NCBI RefSeq assembly: GCF_002797715.1
Contig: NZ_PGFF01000001.1
Location: forward strand, 1,077,304-1,141,303
Source of the DNA: Diaminobutyricimonas aerilata
GTDB taxonomy: Bacteria; Actinomycetota; Actinomycetes; Actinomycetales; Microbacteriaceae
Length of the DNA: 64,000 bases
Direction of reading: 5' to 3'
Part shown: positions 1-8,518 of the stretch, piece by piece
Numbering within the stretch: the first letter of the stretch is position 1
Layout: every line of letters begins with the position of its first letter
The notes under the pieces: model-generated
Database searches by the model: none
Told to the model about the DNA's origin: nothing
What the model saw: only the letters and a program-made list of their open reading frames with translations
Position numbers and translations under genes: made by a program

Positions 1-2
1 CC

Positions 3-1028
3 GAGAAGTCGCGCGGGGTCGTGGCCGCCTCGGCCGGCAACCACGCCCAGGGTGTCGCCTACGCCGCGCGTGAGTTGGGCATCCGGGCCACCATCTTCAT
101 GCCGATCGGTGTCGCCCTGCCGAAGCTGCAGGCGACCAAGCGCTACGGCGCCGAGGTCGTGCTCGAGGGTGCCATCGTCGACGAGACGCTACGCGCCGCG
201 GCGCGCTTCGCCGAGGAGACCGGTGCGGTGCTCATCCCGCCGTTCGACCACACGGATGTGGTCGCGGGTCAGGGCACGCTCGGCCTCGAGCTGCTCGAGC
301 AGCTGCCCGACGTCGACACGGTCATCGTGCCGATCGGCGGCGGGGGACTGATCTCCGGGGTGGCGAGCGCCCTCAAGCAGCGGGCACGCATCGAGGGTCG
401 CGACATCCGCATCGTCGGCGTGCAGGCGGCCGGCGCCGCCCCCTACCCGGTGTCGCTCGCCGAAGGCCGTCCCGTCGAGATCGTCATCACGCCGACGATC
501 GCCGACGGCATCGCCGTGAGCCGGCCCGGCGTGCTCAACTTCGACATCATCCGGCACGCGGTCGACGACGTCGTGACCGTGAGCGACGACGAGACCGCGC
601 AGGCCATGCTGCTGCTGCTCGAACGGGCGAAGCTCGTCGTGGAGCCCGCGGGCGCCGTGGGCGTCGCCGCACTGCTCTCGGGACGCATCACCGGCGAACT
701 CGGCACGACCGCGATCATCCTCAGCGGCGGCAACATCGACCCGCTCATGCTCGACCGCGTGATCAGCCACGGCCTCGCCACCTCCGAGCGCTACCTCAAG
801 CTGCGCATCCCGTTGCCGGATCGTCCGGGTCAGCTCGCGCACACCGCACAGCTCGTGGCGTCGGCGAACGCGAACGTCGTCGAGGTGCTGCACACCCGCC
901 ACGGCACCGGCCTGCAGATCAGCGAGGTCGAGCTCGAACTGCACATCGAGACGCGCGGTCCCGAGCACGCCGACGAGGTCATCCGCACTCTCCGCGACGC
1001 GGGGTACGCGCCGCGCGTCGACTTCTAG
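3..1028 (+). CDS. ilvA: Threonine ammonia-lyase (threonine deaminase), C-terminal part with ACT domain; 5' end outside the window
   Basis: PLP enzyme that deaminates L-threonine to 2-oxobutanoate, the entry to isoleucine synthesis or threonine breakdown. The reading frame is open from base 3, so the true start and the PLP lysine motif lie before the window. What is visible begins at the conserved AASAGNHAQG block, then the glycine-rich phosphate-binding loop VPIGGGGLISG, and a C-terminal ACT-type domain over about the last 80 residues (RYLKLRIPLPDRPGQL onwards). One short ACT domain suits the roughly 400-residue form common in actinobacteria. It converges on greA across a hairpin terminator. 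Confidence 0.92.
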   Translation, partial: EKSRGVVAASAGNHAQGVAYAARELGIRATIFMPIGVALPKLQATKRYGAEVVLEGAIVDETLRAAARFAEETGAVLIPPFDHTDVVAGQGTLGLELLEQLPDVDTVIVPIGGGGLISGVASALKQRARIEGRDIRIVGVQAAGAAPYPVSLAEGRPVEIVITPTIADGIAVSRPGVLNFDIIRHAVDDVVTVSDDETAQAMLLLLERAKLVVEPAGAVGVAALLSGRITGELGTTAIILSGGNIDPLMLDRVISHGLATSERYLKLRIPLPDRPGQLAHTAQLVASANANVVEVLHTRHGTGLQISEVELELHIETRGPEHADEVIRTLRDAGYAPRVDF

Positions 1029-1067
1029 GAGTCGGGCGCGGTACCGACGCGCCGGGCGTCGACGGAA

Positions 1068-1098
1068 ACGGCCGCCCGAGCGATGCTCGAGCGGCCGT
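1068..1098. terminator. Bidirectional hairpin terminator between ilvA and greA
   Basis: The 8-base arms ACGGCCGC and GCGGCCGT pair perfectly. After one mismatch a further 5-bp stem (CGAGC/GCTCG) closes a GAT loop. It lies 39 bases after the ilvA stop and 14 bases past the greA stop, so it can serve both convergent genes. Confidence 0.7.
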
Positions 1099-1112
1099 GT
1101 CGCGGATGCGGG

Positions 1113-1598
1113 TCAGCCCTCGAAGGCGTCGACCGAGACGATCTCCACGGAGATCTCCCGCCCGTTCGGGGCGGTGTAGGTGGTGGAGTCGCCGGCCTTG
1201 AGGCCGAGGATCGCGGCGCCGAGGGGGCTCATCTCGCTGTAGACGTCGAGGTCGCTGTCGCCGGCGATCTCGCGGCTGCCGAGCAGGAAGGTGCTCTCGT
1301 CGCCCTGGATCTTCGCGGTCACGACGGTTCCGGATTCGACGACGCCGCTCGGGGCGGAGGTCTCGCCGACGGTCGCGGTGCGCAGCAGCTGGGTCAGCTC
1401 GCGGATGCGGGCCTCGATCTTGCCCTGCTCCTCCTTGGCCGCGTGGTATCCGCCGTTCTCCTTGAGGTCGCCTTCCTCGCGCGCCGCCTCGATCCGCTTC
1501 GCGATCTCGAGTCGGCCCGGGCCGCTCAGCTGCTCGAGTTCGGCGCTCAGGCGGTCGTACGCCTTCTGGGTCAACCAGGTGGTCGAGGTGTCAGACAT
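1113..1598 (-). CDS. greA: Transcription elongation factor GreA
   Basis: GreA binds the RNA polymerase secondary channel and stimulates cleavage of backtracked transcripts. The 161-residue length fits the family. The N-terminal half is the charged coiled coil, with the conserved block EGDLKENGGYHAAKEEQ. The C-terminal half is the FKBP-like domain, ending in SPLGAAILGLKAGD and a basic beta region. I chose the ATG at 1598 because GAGGAG sits a few bases upstream; the frame is open further upstream but has no ribosome site there. Confidence 0.95.
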   Translation of the reverse strand: MSDTSTTWLTQKAYDRLSAELEQLSGPGRLEIAKRIEAAREEGDLKENGGYHAAKEEQGKIEARIRELTQLLRTATVGETSAPSGVVESGTVVTAKIQGDESTFLLGSREIAGDSDLDVYSEMSPLGAAILGLKAGDSTTYTAPNGREISVEIVSVDAFEG

Positions 1599-1660
1599 GG
1601 TGCTCCTCACAGAATGAGACCGGCCTCTACGGCCGGTCCCCGATGGTGAATCGTACGAGC

Positions 1661-2077
1661 CTAGACGACCCAGCAACTGTGGATCAAGCCTGTGTCAGGC
1701 TCCTCCACGGTGCGCACGGTCTCGCGGAATTCGCGGGTGCGCTGGTCGGACGGGGGCAGATCCACGATGCGCCAGCCGACGATCGCGAAGCTGTCGCTGA
1801 GCGCCTGCACCGCGCATCGGGTCTCGGTGCCGGGCTCGACGGTGAGTCGCCACCGCACGTCGATCTCACGACCGTCGTCGCTGATGACGTAGCCGACATC
1901 GCGCGATTCGAGCTGGGCCGGGCGACCGAGCAGCCCGCCCCACACCACCCACGCGACGAGCACGACGACGAAGGCGGCGGCGACGCCGACGGCCCACCAC
2001 CGGCTGCGCGATGCGCGGCGAGGGGTGCGGCCGTAGCGCTGGTCGAGCTCGCGCTCGACTCCGGGCGTGACGGTCAC
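1661..2077 (-). CDS. DUF4307 family membrane protein
   Basis: A 138-residue actinobacterial protein of unknown function. A short arginine-rich cytoplasmic N-terminus is followed by one strongly hydrophobic segment at about residues 28-48 and an extracytoplasmic domain of about 85 residues. Two cysteines (in ETRCAV and HSCWVV) could form a disulfide. The GTG start at 2077 has GAGGAGG just upstream. DUF4307 genes are often found beside greA and mca in actinobacteria, which fits the position here. Family call is from the sequence pattern; function is not known. Confidence 0.75.
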   Translation of the reverse strand: MTVTPGVERELDQRYGRTPRRASRSRWWAVGVAAAFVVVLVAWVVWGGLLGRPAQLESRDVGYVISDDGREIDVRWRLTVEPGTETRCAVQALSDSFAIVGWRIVDLPPSDQRTREFRETVRTVEEPDTGLIHSCWVV

Positions 2078-2155
2078 CGCTCCTCCTCGCGTCTAGGCTG
2101 GATTCCAGGGTAGGCGGTCCGGCTGGATGCGACCGCCTCGACGTGAGGAGCTCGG

Positions 2156-2404
2156 GTGTTGACGCTGGCGGCGCAGGTCGATGAGAACGCGGTCACCCCG
2201 GGCGTCATCGGATTCATCGCGATCATCCTCGTCGCCGGAGCGACCATCCTGCTGCTGCTCGACATGACGCGCCGCGTGCGTCGCACCCGCTACCGTTCCG
2301 AGGCCCGGGAGCGGCTCGAGGCCGAGGCTCGCGGCGAGATCCTCCCCGAAGACACACCCGACGGCCCGGCGGCGGACGGCCGCACGCCCGACGCCCCCCG
2401 CTGA
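2156..2404 (+). CDS. Small single-pass membrane protein, unknown function
   Basis: An 82-residue protein with one transmembrane helix at about residues 17-37, followed by an arginine-rich stretch (TRRVRRTRYRSEARERLEAEA) and an acidic, proline-rich tail. The positive residues after the helix suggest a cytoplasmic C-terminus. The GTG start has GAGGAG 5 bases upstream. It is divergent from the DUF4307 gene, with 78 bases between the starts. I do not recognise a named family. Confidence 0.6.
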   Translation: MLTLAAQVDENAVTPGVIGFIAIILVAGATILLLLDMTRRVRRTRYRSEARERLEAEARGEILPEDTPDGPAADGRTPDAPR

Positions 2405-2474
2405 GCCCCGCGCGCTCGCCTCGGGCCCCGCGCGCGCCTGCGCGCGCGCTCGCGCCTCAGCAGAGCGCCGTTTC

Positions 2475-2523
2475 CCGTCAGTAGATGCCCTTTCCGCGCA
2501 TCCGAAAGGGCATCTACTGACGG
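2475..2523. repeat. Perfect 20-bp inverted repeat (long intergenic hairpin)
   Basis: CCGTCAGTAGATGCCCTTTC is followed by a 9-base loop (CGCGCATCC) and its exact reverse complement. It lies between the end of the small membrane protein gene and the 3' end of trhA. A 20-bp perfect stem of mixed composition is longer than the GC-only terminators elsewhere in the window, so it may be a repeat element used as a terminator. Confidence 0.8.
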
Positions 2524-2581
2524 AGAACCGACCCGCTGAGCACCTCCCGCGGGCGCGACCTGCCGAGGACCTACGGCGGGG

Positions 2582-3331
2582 TCAGAAGGTCGGCGGGTCG
2601 AGAGCGACGAGCAGGATGCCCGTCCAGTGGCACAGGAACGCCAGCACGGTCAGGGTGTGGAAGATCTCGTGGAAGCCGAACACTCCCGGCACCGGGTTGG
2701 GCTTCTTGAGGGCGTAGATGATCGCCCCGACCGTGTACATGAGCCCGCCGGCGATGACGAGCGCCATCATGACCGGGTCGGCCTTGAACAGGTCTCCCAT
2801 GTACATGACCGCCGCCCATCCGAGCAGCAGGTACAGCGGAACGTACAGCCAGCGGGGTGCCCCGATCCAGAAGATGCGGAAGCCGATGCCGAGCAGCGCA
2901 CCGCCCCAGACCAGGCTGAGCAGCAGCACCGCCTGATCGAACGGCAGGGCCAGCGCGGCGAGCGGCGTGTAGGTGCCCGCGATGAGCAGGAAGATGTTGC
3001 TGTGGTCGAGGCGCTTGAGCAGCCGCTTCGTCTTCGGCTGCCAGTCGAAGCGGTGGTACACCGCCGAGATCCCGAACAACAGGAGCGATGTCACGGCGAA
3101 GACGAGTGTGCTCCACTTCGCGGTCGCGCCGTCCGCGACGCTCACCAGCACGATGCCCGCGATGATCGCGAGCGGGAACGTGCCGGCGTGGATCCACCCG
3201 CGCCAGGTGGGCTTGCGCTCCGCGTGGTCGACCTCGTCTTCGAGCAGCGGCAGGTTGGGCAGATCCGACGCCGGCTCCTGCTCCACGGAGGTGGACTCGG
3301 CGGGCCGCTCGGGCTGTGCGGGCGCGGTCAT
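2582..3331 (-). CDS. trhA: Hemolysin III / TrhA family membrane protein (PAQR superfamily)
   Basis: A 249-residue integral membrane protein. A polar N-terminus of about 40 residues precedes seven hydrophobic segments. Conserved family blocks are visible: SAVYHR, RLDHSNIFLLIAGTYTP and GFHEIFHTLTVL, which supply the histidine and aspartate cluster expected to bind metal in the membrane. Bacterial members were named from a hemolysis phenotype and are linked to membrane lipid homeostasis. The ATG at 3331 lies 6 bases after a TAAACT box, so the mRNA is probably leaderless. It is divergent from uppS. Confidence 0.9.
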   Translation of the reverse strand: MTAPAQPERPAESTSVEQEPASDLPNLPLLEDEVDHAERKPTWRGWIHAGTFPLAIIAGIVLVSVADGATAKWSTLVFAVTSLLLFGISAVYHRFDWQPKTKRLLKRLDHSNIFLLIAGTYTPLAALALPFDQAVLLLSLVWGGALLGIGFRIFWIGAPRWLYVPLYLLLGWAAVMYMGDLFKADPVMMALVIAGGLMYTVGAIIYALKKPNPVPGVFGFHEIFHTLTVLAFLCHWTGILLVALDPPTF

Positions 3332-3337
3332 GGCGCG

Positions 3338-3386
3338 AGTTTACGACAGCGCCGCGTCGCCTCGCTGGGAGGGCGTGGGCTAGCGT
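3338..3386. promoter_or_regulatory. Divergent leaderless -10 boxes for trhA (-) and uppS (+)
   Basis: On the minus strand TAAACT (3343-3338) sits 6 bases before the trhA ATG. On the plus strand TAGCGT (3381-3386) sits 6 bases before the uppS GTG. This spacing puts the transcription start at or next to the start codon, and neither gene has a Shine-Dalgarno sequence. The -35 regions of the two promoters must overlap. Confidence 0.55.
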
Positions 3387-3392
3387 TAGCTC

Positions 3393-4181
3393 GTGACGGA
3401 CAGGGCGGAGGTGCGCGTGGGACGCGGCCTCCTGTACGGCCTCTACCAGAGACGCATCCGCCGGTCGCTCGCCGGGGCCGAGCTGCCTCATCATGTCGCG
3501 ATGATCATCGACGGCAATCGGCGGTGGGCCCGTCAGCGGGCCCTCGAGACCGCGGCGCACGGACACCGCGCCGGCGCCGCGAAGATGCGCGAGTTCCTCG
3601 GCTGGTGCGACGAGGTGCGCATCCAGGTCGTCACGCTGTACCTGCTGTCGGCCGACAACCTCTCCGGACGCAGTGAGGCCGAGCTCGAGCAGCTGTTCGA
3701 GATCATCGGCGACCTCGCCGACGAGATCTCCCGCGTCGAGGGCTGGCGCGTGCAGCACGTCGGCACCGCCGAAGGGCTGCCCGACTCCCTCGTGCAGCGC
3801 CTCGCCGAGGCGCAGAAGCGCACGGCCGACCATGTCGGCCTGCACGTCAACCTCGCCGTCGGGTACGGCGGCCGCCGCGAGATCGCGGATGCGGTGCGCA
3901 GCATCATCCAGAAGCACCACCGCGACGGCGGCACGCTCGAGGATCTCGCCGACCTGCTGACCCCGCAGCTCATCGGCGACCACCTCTACACCGGCGGCCA
4001 ACCCGACCCCGACCTCGTCATCCGCACCTCGGGGGAGCAGCGGCTGAGCGACTTCATGCTGTGGCAGAGCGCCCACAGCGAGTTCTACTTCGTCGAAGCA
4101 CTCGGTCCGGACCTGCGCGAGGTGGATTTCCTGCGCGCACTCCGCGACTTCTCGCGACGACACCGCCGATACGGACAGTGA
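3393..4181 (+). CDS. uppS: Isoprenyl transferase (cis-prenyl diphosphate synthase, UppS family)
   Basis: Condenses isopentenyl diphosphate onto an allylic diphosphate with Z geometry, making the polyprenyl carrier for cell-wall synthesis. The 262 residues include the catalytic block MIIDGNRRWAR (Asp40) and the C-terminal signature VIRTSGEQRLSDFMLWQSAH with SEFYF. Actinobacteria often have two such enzymes, one short-chain and one long-chain; which one this is cannot be told by eye. The GTG start is leaderless. The next gene begins 8 bases downstream, so the two are probably co-transcribed. Confidence 0.93.
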   Translation: MTDRAEVRVGRGLLYGLYQRRIRRSLAGAELPHHVAMIIDGNRRWARQRALETAAHGHRAGAAKMREFLGWCDEVRIQVVTLYLLSADNLSGRSEAELEQLFEIIGDLADEISRVEGWRVQHVGTAEGLPDSLVQRLAEAQKRTADHVGLHVNLAVGYGGRREIADAVRSIIQKHHRDGGTLEDLADLLTPQLIGDHLYTGGQPDPDLVIRTSGEQRLSDFMLWQSAHSEFYFVEALGPDLREVDFLRALRDFSRRHRRYGQ

Positions 4182-4189
4182 GACCGCCC

Positions 4190-5311
4190 ATGCACATCGA
4201 CGACTTCGCCGCGCGCTTCTCGGAGGAACCCGGCTACCTCGACTTCGCGCGCCTCGGACCGATCGGTCGTGCGGTGGAGGAGGAGGTCGCCGCCCAGCTC
4301 GACAAGTTCGCCCGCGCACGCTTCGGCACGATCGACTCGTTCGAGGCGGAAGAGCCGCGCGTGCAGGAGGCGGTCGCGGCCCTCACCGGATTCGCCGCCG
4401 ACCACATCGTGTTCCAGCCGAACACCAGCACGGGCCTCATGCACACCCTCTTCGGGCTCACCGGCCCCGTCGCGCTCGCCGCATCCGAGTTCCCGTCGCT
4501 CACCTTCGCGGCGGCGCGCGCGAGCGAGGCGCTCGGTGTCGTCACCCCGGTCTGGCTCGACACCGACCACGGACGGGTCACCCCCGGCAACCTCCGCGAC
4601 CAGCTCGAACCGAACACCGTCGCGGTGGCGGTCAGCCTCGTCGACTTCCGCACCGGATACCTCGCCGATCTGGAGGGCATCCGGCAGGTCATCGGCGACC
4701 GGCTGCTCATCGTCGACGCCATCCAGGGCTTCGGCGTCGTGGATGCGCCCTACGAGGTGGCGGATGTGGTGGTCGCCGGCGGCCAGAAGTGGATCCGCTC
4801 CGGCTGGGGCACCGGGTTCATGGCGTTGAGCGACCGCGCGCTCGAGCACCTCACCCCGGTCTGGTCGGGCTTCCCCGGTACCGATCTCGACGGGATGCCG
4901 CTCGACGAGGTGCCGCCGCCGAGCGGCACGGCGAGGGCGTTCCGCATCAGCAACGCCGACCGGGTCGCGCAGGCCCGCTTCTCGGCCGCGCTCGAGGAGA
5001 TCGCCGAGGTCGGTGTCGCCGCCGTGCAGCAGCGTCTCGCCGAGAAGGTGACCCGCATCATCGACCTCGCCGACGAGTACGCGCTCGCCGTCGTGTCGTC
5101 CCGCGACGAGTCCGAGCGCGCCGGCATCGTCGTGCTCGAACCGGCTCCGGAGCACGTGACGGTGCTCGTCGCGTCGCTGCACAACCACGGCATCGCCTCG
5201 ACCCAGCGCGGCGGCACCGTGCGGCTGAGTCCGCACGTGTCGACCACCGAGGACACGTTCGAGATGCTGCGCGGCGCGTTCCTCTCGTACGCGACGACCA
5301 CCAACGTTTAA
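4190..5311 (+). CDS. Class V aminotransferase-fold PLP enzyme
   Basis: A 373-residue fold-type I PLP enzyme of the class V aminotransferase/cysteine desulfurase superfamily. The PLP lysine is in VVVAGGQKWIRSGWGTGFMA (Lys200), and the cofactor-binding aspartate and glutamine are in LLIVDAIQGFG (Asp176, Gln179). The C-terminal small domain includes GIASTQRGGTVRLSPH. It lacks the active-site cysteine loop of SufS/IscS, so desulfurase activity is unlikely; an aminotransferase, epimerase or lyase role is possible. The ATG at 4190 was chosen over an upstream in-frame start that overlaps uppS. Confidence 0.8.
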   Translation: MHIDDFAARFSEEPGYLDFARLGPIGRAVEEEVAAQLDKFARARFGTIDSFEAEEPRVQEAVAALTGFAADHIVFQPNTSTGLMHTLFGLTGPVALAASEFPSLTFAAARASEALGVVTPVWLDTDHGRVTPGNLRDQLEPNTVAVAVSLVDFRTGYLADLEGIRQVIGDRLLIVDAIQGFGVVDAPYEVADVVVAGGQKWIRSGWGTGFMALSDRALEHLTPVWSGFPGTDLDGMPLDEVPPPSGTARAFRISNADRVAQARFSAALEEIAEVGVAAVQQRLAEKVTRIIDLADEYALAVVSSRDESERAGIVVLEPAPEHVTVLVASLHNHGIASTQRGGTVRLSPHVSTTEDTFEMLRGAFLSYATTTNV

Positions 5312-5488
5312 CGCCGCCGTAACCTCCGCTTCAGCGTGTCGCCCGACCCCTCGCCGGGGCGGGGCCTAGCGTCATGCTCATCGGGCATCGCGCCCGATCG
5401 GAGCGGCCACACAAGTTCGTTCCGGGACCGCCAGTGGCCGTTCTGCCGAATGGATCCGGATGCGCTCAGCATCCGGGGAGGAGCAGTA

Positions 5489-6844
5489 GTGGCCGCGCTC
5501 GAAACCCCCCAGCAGAAGAAGCGCCGCGAGGCATCGGTCGAGAAGAAGCAGGGGGAGCGCACCTACGTGCTCGACACCTCCGTGCTGCTGAGCGATCCGC
5601 GCGCGATCTTCCGCTTCGCGGAGCACGCCGTCGTGCTCCCCGTGGTCGTCGTCACCGAACTCGAGGCCAAGCGCCACGACCCGGAGATCGGCTACTTCGC
5701 ACGACAGGCCCTGCGCATCCTCGACGACCTGCGCGTCGAACACGAGCGCCTCGACTTCCCGATCGCCGCGGGCGACGAGGGCGGCAGCATCCGCGTCGAG
5801 CTCAACCACTCGAACATGGCCGTGCTGCCCTCCGGGCTGCAGCTCGGCGACAACGACTCCCGCATCCTCGCCGTCGCCATGAACCTCGCGAGCGACGGGC
5901 TCGACGTCACCGTCGTGTCGAAGGACCTGCCCATGCGCGTGAAGGCCGCGTCGATCGGTCTTGCCGCGGAGGAGTACCGCGCCGAACTCGCCGTCGACTC
6001 CGGTTGGACCGGGCTCGACGACCTCACGCTGAGCGCCGAGCAGATGGCGGAGCTCTACGACAAGGAGGAGCTGCACACCCGCGCTGTCGCGGACCTGCCG
6101 GCGAACACGAACCTCGTCATCCACTCCGACCGGGGGTCCGCCCTCGGCCGGGTCGCGTCACGCGGGGTCGTCAAACTCGTGCGCGGCGACCGCGACGTGT
6201 TCGGTCTGCACGGCCGTAGCGCCGAGCAGCGGCTCGCGATCGACATGCTGCTCGACCCGGAGGTCGGGATCGTGTCGCTCGGCGGTCGCGCCGGCACCGG
6301 CAAGTCGGCCCTCGCCCTGTGCGCCGGACTCGAGGCGGTGCTCGAGAAGCAGCAGCATCGCAAGATCATGGTGTTCCGCCCGCTGTACGCCGTCGGCGGT
6401 CAGGAGCTCGGATTCCTGCCCGGCGATCAGGGCGAGAAGATGAACCCCTGGGGTCAGGCGATCTTCGACACACTCAGCGCACTCGTGAGCGACAACGTGC
6501 TCGACGAGATCGTCGACCGCGGCCTGCTCGAGGTGCTGCCGCTCACCCACATCCGTGGTCGCTCGCTGCACGACGCGTTCGTGATCGTCGACGAGGCCCA
6601 GTCGCTCGAGCGGAACGTGCTGCTCACGGTGCTGAGCCGCATCGGCCAGAACTCGCGCGTCGTGCTCACCCACGACGTGGCGCAGCGCGACAACCTGCGG
6701 GTGGGACGCCACGACGGCGTCGCCTCGGTCATCGAGACGCTCAAGGGGCACTCGCTGTTCGGGCACATCACCCTTACCCGTTCCGAGCGCAGCGCGATCG
6801 CCGCGCTCGTGACCGAAGTACTGGAGGGCAACGAGCTCGCCTGA
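5489..6844 (+). CDS. PhoH family protein: PIN nuclease domain fused to PhoH ATPase
   Basis: A 451-residue fusion. The N-terminal PIN domain (about residues 24-160) starts at YVLDTSVLL and keeps the acidic residues of a Mg-dependent RNase (Asp29, Glu58, Asp121, Asp123). The C-terminal PhoH-like P-loop ATPase has Walker [10 protein letters not shown] (265-273) and Walker B FVIVDEAQ (Asp368, Glu369). Such PIN-PhoH (PhoH2-like) proteins are known as RNA helicase-nucleases in mycobacteria. The GTG at 5489 is preceded by GGGGAGGAG; the longer open frame upstream is non-coding. The 177 bases before it show no clear riboswitch. Confidence 0.9.
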   Translation: MAALETPQQKKRREASVEKKQGERTYVLDTSVLLSDPRAIFRFAEHAVVLPVVVVTELEAKRHDPEIGYFARQALRILDDLRVEHERLDFPIAAGDEGGSIRVELNHSNMAVLPSGLQLGDNDSRILAVAMNLASDGLDVTVVSKDLPMRVKAASIGLAAEEYRAELAVDSGWTGLDDLTLSAEQMAELYDKEELHTRAVADLPANTNLVIHSDRGSALGRVASRGVVKLVRGDRDVFGLHGRSAEQRLAIDMLLDPEVGIVSLGGRAGTGKSALALCAGLEAVLEKQQHRKIMVFRPLYAVGGQELGFLPGDQGEKMNPWGQAIFDTLSALVSDNVLDEIVDRGLLEVLPLTHIRGRSLHDAFVIVDEAQSLERNVLLTVLSRIGQNSRVVLTHDVAQRDNLRVGRHDGVASVIETLKGHSLFGHITLTRSERSAIAALVTEVLEGNELA

Positions 6845-6875
6845 CCCACGGCGACGCACTGAGTTGCGGACCCGT

Positions 6876-6896
6876 CCCCTGAGCCTGTCGAAGGGG
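6876..6896. repeat. Short REP-like hairpin (CCCCTTCGACAGGCTCAGGGG type)
   Basis: CCCCTGAGCCTGTCGAAGGGG is the short palindromic sequence that I recall as widespread between genes in many high-GC bacteria. It lies 32 bases after the phoH stop. Just before it, at 6860-6871, is a copy of the first 12 bases of the palindrome at 6921 (TGAGTTGCGGAC). Confidence 0.6.
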
Positions 6897-6920
6897 CCGG
6901 GACCGCACACGCTCACCGGT

Positions 6921-6978
6921 TGAGTTGCGGACAAGTGCGGGAATGCCGTCGCGCATTCCCGCACATGTCCGCAACTCA
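6921..6978. repeat. 26-bp nearly perfect inverted repeat
   Basis: The arms start TGAGTTGCGGACAAGTGCGG and end with its reverse complement, with one mismatch in 26 bp and a 6-base loop (CGTCGC). It lies in the 306-base gap between phoH and the next gene, which otherwise holds only the short REP-like hairpin and the promoter of the downstream gene. Confidence 0.8.
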
Positions 6979-7150
6979 CCAGGGTGACGTCCGGATGGCA
7001 CGCGGCACGCTACGTCGGCGGACGGAACCGCGGGAGAAGTCGCAACCGCGCCGGAGATGGTCGCCCCGTACGCGAAGCCCGCCGCGGAACGCCGGGGAAG
7101 TAGTCCGCGCGGACGACGCTACCGGATGGACCGTCGCCTACGTTGGCCCC

Positions 7151-8041
7151 ATGAGCCATCCGACAGCCGGGATCGACGATTCGTCCGTACGCGCCGTGCG
7201 GCTCGCGCGCTGGGGCGTGCTGTCGCTGCTGATCGCGATCCTGATGCCGGCGTGGTTCTTCGGTGGCCTGCCGTTCGTCTCGTCCTGGCCAGCGCTCCTG
7301 GTGGCGTTCGGCGTGCTGCTGGTGACCGGGATCGTCATGATCGCCCGCGCGCTGCACCTCGCGGGCAAGCCGTGGGGTCTCGCGCTGCTCATCGTCGCGG
7401 TGCCCATCCCGCTCGCGGGGATGGTGATGATCCCGCCGGCCATCGCCCTGCTCGCCCTCGGAGTCGTCGTCGGGGCGTGCGCCTTCCTGACGCGGGTCGA
7501 CACGGTCGAGCACGGGCAGCGCACCGCGGCCCCTCGCCGACATCGGGCGTTCGCCGGCGCGGGTGTCGCCGTGCTGCTGCTCGCTGTATCGGCCGTCGGA
7601 CTCGCCGACACGCTCGTGCTGCAGCCACTCGCGATGACCGACGACGCCTATGACCTCGACGACGTGTACGGCATGATCGGCCCTGCCGCAGCGACCGGCG
7701 GTGCCGTCATGCCGACGCTCTGGGCGGCCTTCGGTGTGCTGCTCGCGGCCGGCTTCGCCGTGGTGCCGCCGCTCGCGAACGGGCCGGTTGCGGCATGGCT
7801 CGGCATCCGCCGCATCGTCGCCCTGGGTGTCGGCGCCGCCGGAGCCGGGCTGATGGCTCTTCCGTGGGCCGGCTTCGCGCTCGGCATGGAGATCTCCGAC
7901 ACCGTGCCACCGATGCGAGGAGGCGTCTCGCCGCTCACCGCTGTGTTGACCGCACTCGGCTTCGTGCTCGTCGTCGCGGTGATCGTCGGCACCGTCCCGC
8001 CGTCGCCGCTGCGCCGGCCGCGCGCCGTGGTGGCGGGCTAG
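7151..8041 (+). CDS. Multi-pass membrane protein, unknown function
   Basis: A 296-residue protein with about eight hydrophobic segments and short polar loops, including an arginine-rich loop (TAAPRRHRAF) in the middle. I see no transporter or enzyme motif. The ATG at 7151 follows a TACGTT box (7139-7144) by 6 bases, the leaderless pattern seen for other genes here. The frame is open well upstream, but that stretch is the repeat-containing intergenic region. Its stop overlaps the stop of the convergent VOC gene by 4 bases. Confidence 0.65.
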   Translation: MSHPTAGIDDSSVRAVRLARWGVLSLLIAILMPAWFFGGLPFVSSWPALLVAFGVLLVTGIVMIARALHLAGKPWGLALLIVAVPIPLAGMVMIPPAIALLALGVVVGACAFLTRVDTVEHGQRTAAPRRHRAFAGAGVAVLLLAVSAVGLADTLVLQPLAMTDDAYDLDDVYGMIGPAAATGGAVMPTLWAAFGVLLAAGFAVVPPLANGPVAAWLGIRRIVALGVGAAGAGLMALPWAGFALGMEISDTVPPMRGGVSPLTAVLTALGFVLVVAVIVGTVPPSPLRRPRAVVAG

Positions 8042-8442
8042 GACTCGGCCTGATCCGACAGCACGGAGAGCACGTTGCCCGCCGGGTCCCGGAACCAGCA
8101 GATGTCCGGACCGTCGTCCTTCGAGCGTGAGCGCATGATGCCGCGATGGTCGGTCGGGAACTCGTCGTCGGAGTAGATCTTCGTCTCGACGCCCCGCTCG
8201 CGGAGCGCATCCACGGCCGCGTCGATGTCCCGCACGGCGAAGTTCAGCACTGTGAAGGTCGCCGGCTCGTGGTTCTCCTTGGGATAGACGAACAACTCGC
8301 CGCCGCCCGGCAGCGCGAGGGTCAGGCCCATCGCGTCGTCGTGCAGCTCGAGTCCCAGCACGTCGACGTAGAACCGACGTGCCTCGTCGAGGTCATCCAC
8401 CGAGAAGCCGCTGAAGGCCCTCGTCTCGCCGAACACCGTCAT
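8038..8442 (-). CDS. VOC (glyoxalase/bleomycin-resistance fold) family protein
   Basis: A 134-residue protein with two beta-alpha-beta-beta-beta modules: FSGFSVDDLDEARRFYVDVL at the start and NFAVRDIDAAVDALRERGVE in the middle, ending with CWFRDPAGNVLSVL. That ending carries the usual DPxGN motif. Members range from dioxygenases to ligand binders, so the substrate cannot be given. It lies 76 bases downstream of fumC on the same strand and may be read from the fumC transcript. Confidence 0.85.
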   Translation of the reverse strand: MTVFGETRAFSGFSVDDLDEARRFYVDVLGLELHDDAMGLTLALPGGGELFVYPKENHEPATFTVLNFAVRDIDAAVDALRERGVETKIYSDDEFPTDHRGIMRSRSKDDGPDICWFRDPAGNVLSVLSDQAES

Positions 8443-8518
8443 CGTGATCCTCCTCGATCGGTCCGCTGCGTCCTCGCCGACAGCATCCTCCTCCGATCGC
8501 GGAGTGTCCAGACCCGAC

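Noticed and set aside
5312-5488. Possible riboswitch in the leader of the PIN-PhoH gene
   Set aside because: Only short GC-rich inverted repeats are visible; no known aptamer motif could be traced.
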